A DNA stretch of 64,000 nucleotides from Microbacterium sp. LWO12-1.2 (GTDB lineage Bacteria; Actinomycetota; Actinomycetes; Actinomycetales; Microbacteriaceae). The position numbers and the translations under genes were made by a program. The stretch is taken from positions 1,302,001 through 1,366,000 of the forward strand of contig NZ_JBEGII010000001.1 of NCBI RefSeq assembly GCF_040675875.1, read 5' to 3'. Positions 9,055-17,027 of this stretch are shown here, in pieces. Each line of letters starts with the position of its first letter. The stretch's first letter is position 1. Below the pieces are notes generated by a model. The model was not told where the DNA came from. It did no database searches and worked only from the letters and a program-made list of their open reading frames with translations.

Positions 9055-9750
9055 TCACACGCCGGTGACAGCGAGACGGTACCCACGCTTCACGACGGTC
9101 TGAACCAGGTCCGCGCCGGCGAGCGACTCGCGAAGACGAGCGACGGCCGCTTCCACCGCGTGGCCGTTGCGCGACGGGCCAGGCAGTGCACGAGCGATCT
9201 CGACCCTGGACAGTACCCGCCCTCTCGCCATGAAGAGGGTCTCCAACAATGAGGCCGAGGTCCGTGACAGCGGCACGAACCCCCCGTCGATCAGTGCGCC
9301 TCCGCTGCGCACCTCGAGCCGGCCGGCATCCGTACGCAGCGACGGCGCCCCCTCGCCACCGAAGTGCGCGACCACGCATCGAGCGAGCGATCCTCCTGCT
9401 CCGCTCTCGGCGACCACATTGTGCAGTTTTTCCGCGCGAAGCGGCCCGGCCACGATCGGGCTCGACGCGGCGAGGAGCAGCCTCCCCGTCGCCGCCCGAC
9501 GCCGAATATCCTCGAGCGCACCCGTCGTCGCGGCGACAGCGACCCAGGACGCTGCGCCGTCCGCCGATGCGAAGAGCACGGCGTCGACTTCGCCGGCACC
9601 TGCCTGAACCGCTGCTTTTTGCACACCTGCCTGGCCCGGTGGAGCGCTGCGCACGGCGGCTCCCTGTCGCTCCAGGACCGCGGCGACGTCGACCGATCGA
9701 TGATCGGCTGCGACGACCACGGAACAGCCGACCAATGCCGTCGCGCTCAC
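9055..9750 (-). CDS. HemD-like / winged-helix fusion regulator
   Basis: Residues 1-140 resemble a uroporphyrinogen-III synthase fold, with VDAVLFASADGAASWV similar to the second HemD lobe; the first lobe is much shortened. Residues about 150-231 form an OmpR-type winged-helix DNA-binding domain (LSRTSASLLETLF, EAAVARLRESL, VVKRGYRLAV). HemD-winged-helix fusions occur beside nitrite reductase genes in actinobacteria and act as regulators rather than enzymes. Its GTG start overlaps the upstream NirB-like stop as GTGA, so the two proteins are probably made together. At 231 residues it is clearly shorter than typical HemD-winged-helix fusions. The regulatory role is inferred. Confidence 0.75.
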   Translation of the reverse strand: MSATALVGCSVVVAADHRSVDVAAVLERQGAAVRSAPPGQAGVQKAAVQAGAGEVDAVLFASADGAASWVAVAATTGALEDIRRRAATGRLLLAASSPIVAGPLRAEKLHNVVAESGAGGSLARCVVAHFGGEGAPSLRTDAGRLEVRSGGALIDGGFVPLSRTSASLLETLFMARGRVLSRVEIARALPGPSRNGHAVEAAVARLRESLAGADLVQTVVKRGYRLAVTGV

Positions 9751-11549
9751 CGTGATGCCTGTCGGACGCGCCCTGCGATCGGCGCGGAATCCGCATCGCC
9801 CTCCTTCACGATCGCCGGGCGGAGCGGTCCGTGCTCCGCGAAACCATGAGGCGACGACAAGGACGACCGTTCCGCGACGAACCCCGCCTCCAGGAGACGC
9901 GCCCTGATCAGCGGGAGCTGTTCTCGATGAACGCCGATCATTCCGATTCCCTGCGCGGCGATGATCTTGGTCCGCAGAGCGAACTCCTTGGCGATCAGTC
10001 CCACGGCGATCAGCCCATCCGGAGTGACGTCCCCGCCGGGCACACGCGCGAGGAGAGAGATCCCCTCGTGCATCTCCGACATCACGGGATCGGACGGGGT
10101 GAGGGCGACGGTCCCGGACTGCCGAGGGACGGCGAGAACGGTGAGGATGCGGGCGACCTCGCGTGTGCAGATCTCGCAGCTTCCACCGACCCCGAAGTGA
10201 TCGAAGATAGCGCTGAACGTCGTCAGCGCGGCGAGACGCACGGAATCGAGGAGCTGGTCATGTGACATATCGAAGTGCTCACAGCGCGCGATGGCGCCGC
10301 CGCTGTCCCCTCCCGCTCCGGGGGTCTCGAGATACGCCGAAGGGTCAGCGCCGAGCCGTGTGCCGACGAGCGGACGAAGCGCCTCGTATGCGGACGCGTC
10401 TCCGATGAGAATGCCCCCGAGCAGCATCTGCGCGTCGTCCGACAGCACGAGCTTCCGGTACACGCCGGTATCGGCGTCGGTGCAGGTCACCTCGACCGCG
10501 TGGGGCGTACGTGCCAGCGCGTCGCCGAAGCTCGCCACCTCGACGCCGGAGAGCGTGAGGTTAACCGAGTGATCGTGGCCGGAGAGCCGCGCGTCCCCTC
10601 CGAGTATCCGGTCGGCGACGACCTCCGCCATGGCATGCCCCGGCGCGACCAGCCCCGCGATGCGATCGCGGAAGTTCGCCACCTCTCCGATGGCCAGGAT
10701 CCGCGGGTCGGACGTCGCGCATCGGTCGTCGATGATGACGCCGCCACCGGGGTGGACCTCCAATCCCGCGTTCCTCGCGAGCTCGTCACGGGGGTGCACG
10801 CCCATGGCGAACACCACGACGTCGACGCGCCGGAACGAGCCGTCCTCGAAGTCCATCGCGGTCACAGCGCCTGACTCATCGGGATCCAGATGCGCGATCT
10901 GTGACTCCGTACGGAAGGCGATGCCTCGCGCCTCCAGATGCGGGAGCAGCATCCCGCCGGCCGCCGTGTCGAGTTCTGCGGGCATCAACCGGTCGGAGTC
11001 CTCGACCACCAGCGTGTCGACGTCCATGCCCTGCAGTGCCTCTGCCGCTCCAAGACCCAGCCATCCTCCGCCGATCACAGCGCCCCGCAGCGACCGCCCG
11101 AGTTCCTTCGATCGCTGTGGCACGAACTCCCGTAGCGACTCGAGATCATCCCAGGTCCGGTACACGAAGCATCCGGGAAGACGCGCCCCGTCGACTGCAG
11201 CGCGAGCAGCGTACGAACCGGTCGCGAGTATGAGCGTGTCGTAGTCGATCCTGCGTCGTGACCGGGTGGTCACGCTTCGTGCACTCCGATCGATGCGCAG
11301 CACCCGATCGTTCGGGACCAACTCCACCCGCTCATCCGCGAACACCGAAGGATCAAGGGTGAGGTCATCGGCCGTCGCGCCGGAGAAGAGACCCGTCAGC
11401 CCCGCCCGATCGTAGGGAGCGCGGTCCTCGTCGCCGACGACGGTCACCCGAACACCCGTCCCTCCGCGCCGCAGGAGGCTCTCCACGAAGCGATGCGCCA
11501 CCATCCCCGCGCCGACGACCAGAATCTCGTGGGGCGGCTCGTGGTTCAT
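9747..11549 (-). CDS. NirB-like NAD(P)/FAD oxidoreductase lacking the sirohaem catalytic domain
   Basis: The 600-residue protein starts with an FAD motif (VVGAGMVAHR, 11-20) and has an NAD(P) motif (GAVIGGGWLGLGAAE, 156-170). A rubredoxin-reductase-like C-terminal part extends to about 405. Next comes a BFD-type [2Fe-2S] region with C423, H425, C458 and C461, and then a ferredoxin-like half-domain of nitrite/sulfite reductases (about 485-560). It stops there: the sirohaem/[4Fe-4S] catalytic half of NirB is missing, as full-length NirB is about 830-850 residues. The ATG at 11549 has a good AGGAG six bases upstream; longer frames add basic sequence. It is co-transcribed with the HemD-like regulator. 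It may pass electrons to an unknown partner or act as a redox sensor. Confidence 0.8.
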   Translation of the reverse strand: MNHEPPHEILVVGAGMVAHRFVESLLRRGGTGVRVTVVGDEDRAPYDRAGLTGLFSGATADDLTLDPSVFADERVELVPNDRVLRIDRSARSVTTRSRRRIDYDTLILATGSYAARAAVDGARLPGCFVYRTWDDLESLREFVPQRSKELGRSLRGAVIGGGWLGLGAAEALQGMDVDTLVVEDSDRLMPAELDTAAGGMLLPHLEARGIAFRTESQIAHLDPDESGAVTAMDFEDGSFRRVDVVVFAMGVHPRDELARNAGLEVHPGGGVIIDDRCATSDPRILAIGEVANFRDRIAGLVAPGHAMAEVVADRILGGDARLSGHDHSVNLTLSGVEVASFGDALARTPHAVEVTCTDADTGVYRKLVLSDDAQMLLGGILIGDASAYEALRPLVGTRLGADPSAYLETPGAGGDSGGAIARCEHFDMSHDQLLDSVRLAALTTFSAIFDHFGVGGSCEICTREVARILTVLAVPRQSGTVALTPSDPVMSEMHEGISLLARVPGGDVTPDGLIAVGLIAKEFALRTKIIAAQGIGMIGVHREQLPLIRARLLEAGFVAERSSLSSPHGFAEHGPLRPAIVKEGDADSAPIAGRVRQASR

Positions 11550-11601
11550 GGGACTCCTGTCGACAGCAGACGTAGCGTGCTGGCGACGATAGGAGCGACG
11601 T

Positions 11602-11629
11602 GTTACCCGGACGTCACGTTGCATGTTTC
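11602..11629 (-). promoter_or_regulatory. Weak GlnR-like element upstream of the NirB-like gene
   Basis: Read on the minus strand, GTGAC, six bases, then GTAAC (11602-11617) resembles one half of an actinobacterial GlnR box (GTnAC-n6-GAAAC) with one mismatch. A GAAAC lies on its other side but with 7-bp rather than 6-bp spacing. It sits about 55-80 bp upstream of the NirB-like start. The match is imperfect. Confidence 0.3.
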
Positions 11630-11764
11630 CGCCGTCGAACTTTCTGCTCACAGATCGATAACGACCGTGCGAACTCTGTCGTCCCCACCAGGAGGGTGCG
11701 GTCGTACTAGGCTGAACCTCGTCCCTTCCGCCTCCCGCGGCCCTTCCGCGCAAGGAGAATCACT

Positions 11765-13117
11765 GTGTCTGCCACCGAATCCTCGAAGCCGACTCCGCCC
11801 GTTCCCGCTCCCCCGGCTGTGCCGCTGCCGCGCAAGGTCCCCAAGCCTGCCGCCGTCGCACCCGTCGCCGCAGCGGCACCGACGAAGTCCGACGCCGCCG
11901 AATGGGGTCGCGTCGCCGATGACGGCACGGTCGAGGTCCGCGAGGGCGACGCCTGGCGCGTCGTCGGCCAGTACCCCGACGGCACTCCCGATGAGGCTCT
12001 CGCCTACTTCGTGCGCAAGTTCGACGACATCGCCTTCAAGGTGCATGCGCTCGAGGCGCGTCATCAGGCCGGTGGCGCCGCTGCGAGCGACCTGGTCAAG
12101 CAGGCAGGGCACGTCCTCGAAGAGGCGACGGATGCGGCCGCGGTCGGCGATCTCGCCGGACTCCGCGAGCGGTTGAACGCTCTCACCTCGTCGCTGTCCG
12201 AGGCCACCGCGCAGGAGGCGCAGCAGGCGAAGGAACTGGTCGACCAGGCCATCGCCGAGCGTACGCTGCTGGTCGAGCGCGCAGAGGCGATCGCCGCGCG
12301 TGATCTCAGCAAGGTGCAGTGGAAGCAGGTCACCGCCGAGCTCGGCGAGCTGTTCGACGCCTGGCAGGCCCAGCAGCAGAACGGCCCGCGTCTGTCGAAG
12401 GGCATCTCGCAGCAGCTCTGGAAGCGCTTCCGCGATGCACGCGCCGTGGTCGACAAGCACCGCCGAGCCTTCTACTCCGAGCTCGACGACACGCACAAGT
12501 CCGCCCGAGACGCCAAGACGCGTCTCGTGGAGCGGGCAGAGGCACTCGCACCGCGCGGCACCGACGGTATCCCCGCATACCGCAACCTTCTCGACGAATG
12601 GAAGGCTGCGGGGCGCGCGGGTCGCAAGGCCGACGACGCGCTGTGGGCACGGTTCAAGGCTGCAGGCGACGCCCTCTACGCCGCACGCGCCGAACAGTCC
12701 GCCGCGGAGGAAGCCGAATCGGCTCCCAAGATCGAGGCACGCCAGGCACTTCTCGAAGAGGCCAAGGCCGTCGCCGACGAGCCCAACATCAAGCGTGCGC
12801 GCTCGCTGCTGACCAACATCCAGCGGCAGTGGGACGAGCAGGGCCGTATCTTCCCGCGTGAGAAGGAGCGTGCCCTCGACGATCGTCTCCGCGTCATCGA
12901 GAACGCGCTGAAGGCGCGCGAAGAGGTCGACTGGAAGAAGAACAACCCCGAGACCAAGGCTCGTGCGAACGACATGAGCTCGCAACTGCTCGAGGCCATC
13001 GAGAAGCTCGAGGCCGAGCTCGCCGCCGCCGAGAAGGCCGGCGACAAGAAGGCGGCGAAGACCGCAGCGGATGCTCTCGAGGCACGTCGCACCTGGCTCA
13101 ACGCCCTCGGCGGCTGA
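11765..13117 (+). CDS. DUF349 repeat protein
   Basis: The 450-residue protein has a Pro/Ala-rich N-terminus (1-45), a short segment GRVADDGTVEVREGDAWR, and then several roughly 70-residue, charged, helical DUF349 repeats to about residue 420. The repeats are recognisable from phrases such as LWKRFRDA, LWARFKAAGDA and WDEQGRIFPREKE. The C-terminus is a coiled-coil-like Lys/Glu-rich stretch. The GTG at 11765 follows AAGGAGAATCACT. DUF349 proteins are cytosolic and of unknown function. The gene is monocistronic, with a strong hairpin just downstream. Confidence 0.88.
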   Translation: MSATESSKPTPPVPAPPAVPLPRKVPKPAAVAPVAAAAPTKSDAAEWGRVADDGTVEVREGDAWRVVGQYPDGTPDEALAYFVRKFDDIAFKVHALEARHQAGGAAASDLVKQAGHVLEEATDAAAVGDLAGLRERLNALTSSLSEATAQEAQQAKELVDQAIAERTLLVERAEAIAARDLSKVQWKQVTAELGELFDAWQAQQQNGPRLSKGISQQLWKRFRDARAVVDKHRRAFYSELDDTHKSARDAKTRLVERAEALAPRGTDGIPAYRNLLDEWKAAGRAGRKADDALWARFKAAGDALYAARAEQSAAEEAESAPKIEARQALLEEAKAVADEPNIKRARSLLTNIQRQWDEQGRIFPREKERALDDRLRVIENALKAREEVDWKKNNPETKARANDMSSQLLEAIEKLEAELAAAEKAGDKKAAKTAADALEARRTWLNALGG

Positions 13118-13150
13118 ACCTCTCTCCACAGGTCTCTCGACAACTCCCGA

Positions 13151-13193
13151 GCGCGGGGTGCACTACGCCACACTGGCGTGATGCACCCCGCGC
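13151..13193 (+). terminator. Long hairpin after the DUF349 gene that also covers the next start codon
   Basis: The arms 13151-13162 and 13182-13193 pair over 12 bp without mismatch. Inside them, 13165-13170 pairs with 13174-13179 around a CAC loop, separated by a 2-nt mismatch. It begins 33 nt after the DUF349 stop, so it can act as its terminator. The GTG (13178) and ATG (13181) start candidates of the following gene are within it. Confidence 0.7.
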
Positions 13194-13732
13194 TTCTGTA
13201 TGTCCCCGGTCGACGGCTCAGCCTCTCGGAGCTGAGCGCGGCTCGGCTCGACGGAGATGTCGTGGAGATCGGCGATGCGTACATCCCCGCGGATCTCGTC
13301 GAAAGCCCGGATGTGCGTGCCAGTTCGGTCGCGGAATTGGTCCGCCCCGGCACCGCAGCCGCGGGCCCGACCGCAGCCTGGATCCACGGTGCTGGTGCCG
13401 CACCACCAGCTGTGCATCACATTCGTCGGTCGGTCCCACGCCGAGTGCGACCGTACCTCAGCGGCCGTCTGATCTTCCATGACGGAGCGCTGGTCGAGAG
13501 TGAGATCGAACACATCGGAGGTATCGACGTGTCGACGCCGCTGCGCACCATGCTCGACCTCGCGACCGGACTGCACCGGGATGCGCGACTGCGCGAATGG
13601 ATCGAACGTCTCGCTCGCGCCGACCCCGCCCTCGTCGCCGAGAGCCTCGACGCCATGACGCAGTGGAACCGGGTGCCCGGCAGCCGCATCGGCCGGTCGG
13701 TGTTGGAACGGGTCGCTCTCAGGACGTGGTGA
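13181..13732 (+). CDS. AbiEi-like (type IV antitoxin family) protein, orphan
   Basis: The 183-residue protein has the pattern of actinobacterial proteins annotated as AbiEi-family antitoxins: LSLSELSAARLDGDVVEIG near the start, a variable middle with AAWIHG, and STPLRTMLDLATG. No nucleotidyltransferase (AbiEii-type) toxin gene is adjacent, so it may be a stand-alone regulator. The start is ATG 13181 or the GTG one codon earlier; both are inside the hairpin 13151-13193. It converges on rel and overlaps its 3' end by 14 nt. Confidence is good that it is a gene, moderate for the family. Confidence 0.65.
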   Translation: MHPALLYVPGRRLSLSELSAARLDGDVVEIGDAYIPADLVESPDVRASSVAELVRPGTAAAGPTAAWIHGAGAAPPAVHHIRRSVPRRVRPYLSGRLIFHDGALVESEIEHIGGIDVSTPLRTMLDLATGLHRDARLREWIERLARADPALVAESLDAMTQWNRVPGSRIGRSVLERVALRTW

Positions 13733-15971
13733 CGCGGTACACGTCGTAGACCGCGTCGATACGGCGCACCGCGTTGAGCACGCGATCCAGGTGCACCGCA
13801 TCGCCCATCTCGAAGACGAAGCGACTGAGCGCCAGACGCTCATCGTTCGTGTTGACCGTCGCCGAGAGGATGTTGACGTGATGCTCGCTCAGCACCCGCG
13901 TGACATCCGACAGCAGACCCGAGCGGTCCAGCGCCTCGACCTGGATCTGCACCCGGAACACACTCTTGGTCGTGGGCGCCCACGACACTTCGACGAAGCG
14001 GTCCTGCTCGGCGCTGAGAGCCTTGACGTTGACGCAGTCGGCGCGATGCACCGAGACGCCGCTCCCCCGTGTCACGAACCCGACGATCGCGTCGCCGGGA
14101 ACCGGCGTGCAGCACTTCGCGAGTTTCACGAGGATGTCGGAGGCGCCGCGCACCAGCACACCCGAGTCACCGGCGCGTGGCTCCCTCGTCGGCATGCTGC
14201 CTGGCAGGTCGATGGCGCCGGTCTGCGGGTCGTTCGCCGTGATCAGCGCGGTGACCTTCTCCAGCACGGACTGCGTGGAGACGTGTCCCTCGCCGACTGC
14301 CGCGTAGAGCGCGGAGACATCCTCGTAGCGGAGCTGCTGCGCGACCTCGGCGAACGAGTCCTGGCTCATCAGCTTCTGCAGCGGCAGGTTCTGGCGCCGC
14401 ATCGCGCGGGCGATGGCTTCCTTGCCCTGCTCGATGGCCTCTTCGCGACGCTCCTTGGTGAACCATCCGCGGATCTTGTTGCGCGCGCGGGTGCTGGCGA
14501 CGAACCCGAGCCAGTCCTGGCTCGGTCCGGCATCAGGGTTCTTCGAGGTGAAGACCTCGACCACGTCGCCGCTCTTCAGCTGCGACTCCAAGGGCACGAG
14601 ACGTCCGTTGACCTTCGCACCCATCGTGCGGTGGCCGATCTCGGTGTGCACCGCGTAGGCGAAGTCGACGGGAGTCGCACCAGCGGGAAGACCGATCACA
14701 CGCCCCTTAGGGGTGAAGACGTAGACCTCTTTCGCACCGATCTCGAAACGGAGGGAATCCAGGAACTCACCTGGATCAGCCGTCTCGGCCTGCCAGTCGG
14801 AGATGTGCGCCAGCCACGCCATGTCGTTGTCGGACGCGCGCAGCTCCGTCTTGCCGCCGCCGTTCATCCGCTCCTTGTACATCCAGTGCGCGGCGACACC
14901 GTACTCCGCCTGCTGGTGCATCTCATGCGTGCGGATCTGGATCTCGACCGTGCGCCCCGCCGGTCCGATGACCGTGGTGTGGAGTGACTGGTACAGGTTG
15001 AACTTCGGGGTGGCGATGTAGTCCTTGAACCGGCCCGGCAGCGGGGTCCAGCGCGCGTGGATGGCGCCGAGCACCGCGTAGCAGTCACGAACGGATGCGA
15101 CCAGCACGCGGATGCCGATGAGGTCGTAGATGTCGTCGAACTCACGGCCTCTGATGACCATCTTCTGGTACACCGAGTACAGCTGCTTCGGGCGCCCGAC
15201 GACCTTGCCGCGGATGCGGAGATCGCGGAGGTCCTCGTCGATCTCCTCGACGACCTGGGTCAGGTACTTCTCGCGCTGCGGGGTGCGCTGGGCGATCAGG
15301 CTGTGGATCTCGTTGTAGATCTTCGGGTGGAGTACCGCGAAGGAGAGGTCCTCGAGTTCGGACTTGATCGCCTGGATACCGAGTCGATTCGCCAGCGGCG
15401 CATAGATCTCGAGCGTCTCCTTGGCCTTCTTCGCGGCCTTCTCCGGAGGCACGAAGCCCCACGTGCGCGCGTTGTGCAGCCGGTCGGCGAGCTTGATGAG
15501 GAGCACGCGGATGTCCTTGGACATCGCGACGATCATCTTGCGGACGGTCTCTGCCTGCGCGCTCTCGCCGTACTTGACCTTGTCGAGCTTCGTGACGCCG
15601 TCGACCAGCATCGCGACCTCGTCGCCGAACTCTGCCGTCAGATCGGTGAGGGCGTACCCCGTGTCCTCGACCGTGTCATGCAGCAGTGCGGCGGCGATCG
15701 CTCGGGGTCCGAGACCCATCTCGGCGAGGATCTGCGCCACCGCGAGCGGATGCGTGATGTACGGCTCGCCGCTCTGACGCTGCTGTCCGGTGTGCTTCTC
15801 CTTGGCGACGGCGTAAGCACGCTCGATGACCGAGAAGTCGCCGCGCGGGTGATTGGCGCGGACCGTCCGGATCAGATTGTCGAGGTCGTTGACCCTGGAC
15901 GCGCGCGAGAAGATGCGGGGAACCAGACGTCGCAGGCTGGATCCCTGCGAAGACGACTGCGTATCCGCCAT
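13719..15971 (-). CDS. rel: Bifunctional (p)ppGpp synthetase/hydrolase (RelA/SpoT homologue)
   Basis: This is the long Rel enzyme that makes and degrades the alarmone (p)ppGpp. The 750-residue protein has an HD hydrolase domain (H74, then LLHDTVED with HD at 98-99), a synthetase domain with GRPKQLYSVYQKM and DLIGIRVLV, a TGS domain (VYVFTPKGRVIGLPAGAT), and a C-terminal ACT domain. An intact HD motif indicates that hydrolase activity is kept. The ATG at 15971 starts MADTQSSSQG. It follows secF by 66 bp, in the usual actinobacterial order. Confidence 0.97.
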   Translation of the reverse strand: MADTQSSSQGSSLRRLVPRIFSRASRVNDLDNLIRTVRANHPRGDFSVIERAYAVAKEKHTGQQRQSGEPYITHPLAVAQILAEMGLGPRAIAAALLHDTVEDTGYALTDLTAEFGDEVAMLVDGVTKLDKVKYGESAQAETVRKMIVAMSKDIRVLLIKLADRLHNARTWGFVPPEKAAKKAKETLEIYAPLANRLGIQAIKSELEDLSFAVLHPKIYNEIHSLIAQRTPQREKYLTQVVEEIDEDLRDLRIRGKVVGRPKQLYSVYQKMVIRGREFDDIYDLIGIRVLVASVRDCYAVLGAIHARWTPLPGRFKDYIATPKFNLYQSLHTTVIGPAGRTVEIQIRTHEMHQQAEYGVAAHWMYKERMNGGGKTELRASDNDMAWLAHISDWQAETADPGEFLDSLRFEIGAKEVYVFTPKGRVIGLPAGATPVDFAYAVHTEIGHRTMGAKVNGRLVPLESQLKSGDVVEVFTSKNPDAGPSQDWLGFVASTRARNKIRGWFTKERREEAIEQGKEAIARAMRRQNLPLQKLMSQDSFAEVAQQLRYEDVSALYAAVGEGHVSTQSVLEKVTALITANDPQTGAIDLPGSMPTREPRAGDSGVLVRGASDILVKLAKCCTPVPGDAIVGFVTRGSGVSVHRADCVNVKALSAEQDRFVEVSWAPTTKSVFRVQIQVEALDRSGLLSDVTRVLSEHHVNILSATVNTNDERLALSRFVFEMGDAVHLDRVLNAVRRIDAVYDVYRVTTS

Positions 15972-16008
15972 CCACTCACCTCCGAACTACATCATCTTAC
16001 GCGTGTCT

Positions 16009-16026
16009 GCGGGGCATCAGCCCCGC
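16009..16026 (-). terminator. Short GC hairpin between secF and rel
   Basis: A 6-bp all-GC stem (16009-16014 with 16021-16026) closes a CATCAG loop, just after the secF stop on the minus strand. There is no T-tract, so it may only attenuate or mark RNA processing. Confidence 0.35.
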
Positions 16027-16037
16027 CGGAGGAAGGC

Positions 16038-17027
16038 TCAGGCCTCGACCGACGCCTTGCTGCGCGCCTCGCGGATGCGCGCGTCGCGCTCCTTCAGCTG
16101 CGGCTCGTTCTCGCGGAAGAGCGAGTACAGCGGCGCGGCCACGAACAGCGTCGAGTACGTCGCGACCAGGATGCCGACGAAGATCGACAGCGAGATGTCG
16201 GTGAGCGACTCCGCACCGAGCCAGAAGGCGCCGATGAAGAGGACAGCGCCCACGGGCAGCGCCGCGACGACGGAGGTGTTGATCGACCGGATCAGAGTCT
16301 GATTCACCGCGAGGTTGACCGATTCGCCGAAGAGGCGCGCGGATTTCTCCCCGTCCTCCGTGGTGTTCTCTCGAATCTTGTCGAAGACGACCGTGGTGTC
16401 GTACAGCGAGTAGGCGAGGATCGTCAGGAAGCCGATGACGGCCGCCGGAGAGATCTCGAAACCCGCCAGCGCGTAGACGCCGACCGTGATCACGAGCACG
16501 TCGAGCAGACCGATGATCGCTGCCGCCGACATCTTCCAGGTACGGAAGTAGATCGCGAGGATGAGGAAGGTCAGGGCGAGGAAGATCGCAAGGCCCCAGA
16601 GGGACTGGCGCGTGACGTTCTCACCCCAGGCCGGTCCGATGAACGACGACGTGACGGCGTCGGGTTCGACGTCGTAGGCCTTGGCGAGGGCGTTCGCGAC
16701 CTGCTGCGTTTCGGCGGCGCTCATCTGGTCGGTCTGGACCCGCACGTCCTTGTCGCTCACGATGACGACCTTGGTCGCCGCACCGGGCACGACGGATCGC
16801 ACGGCGTCAGAGGCGATGTCCTGATCGCGGCTGTCCGGTGCCTGCACCGTGAACTGCGACCCGCCGGTGAACTCGATCGAGAACTGGATCGGGCGGATCA
16901 ACGGCACGAGGGCCGAGCCCACCACGAGGATGATCGCGATGATGAACCACAGACGACGCTTGCCGACGAACGGGAACGAGGTCTTCCCGCTGTAGAGGTT
17001 GTTGCCGAACTCATTCATGGAAGGCAT
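16038..17027 (-). CDS. secF: Protein translocase subunit SecF
   Basis: SecF partners SecD to drive the late steps of Sec protein export with the proton gradient. The 329-residue protein has the first membrane segment LWFIIAIILVVGSALVPLI, the FTGGSQF motif of the SecD/SecF head, and the later SecD_SecF membrane domain with AYSLYDTTVVFDKIREN. Its ATG overlaps the last base of the secD stop (TGATG). Acts in the cytoplasmic membrane. Confidence 0.96.
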   Translation of the reverse strand: MPSMNEFGNNLYSGKTSFPFVGKRRLWFIIAIILVVGSALVPLIRPIQFSIEFTGGSQFTVQAPDSRDQDIASDAVRSVVPGAATKVVIVSDKDVRVQTDQMSAAETQQVANALAKAYDVEPDAVTSSFIGPAWGENVTRQSLWGLAIFLALTFLILAIYFRTWKMSAAAIIGLLDVLVITVGVYALAGFEISPAAVIGFLTILAYSLYDTTVVFDKIRENTTEDGEKSARLFGESVNLAVNQTLIRSINTSVVAALPVGAVLFIGAFWLGAESLTDISLSIFVGILVATYSTLFVAAPLYSLFRENEPQLKERDARIREARSKASVEA

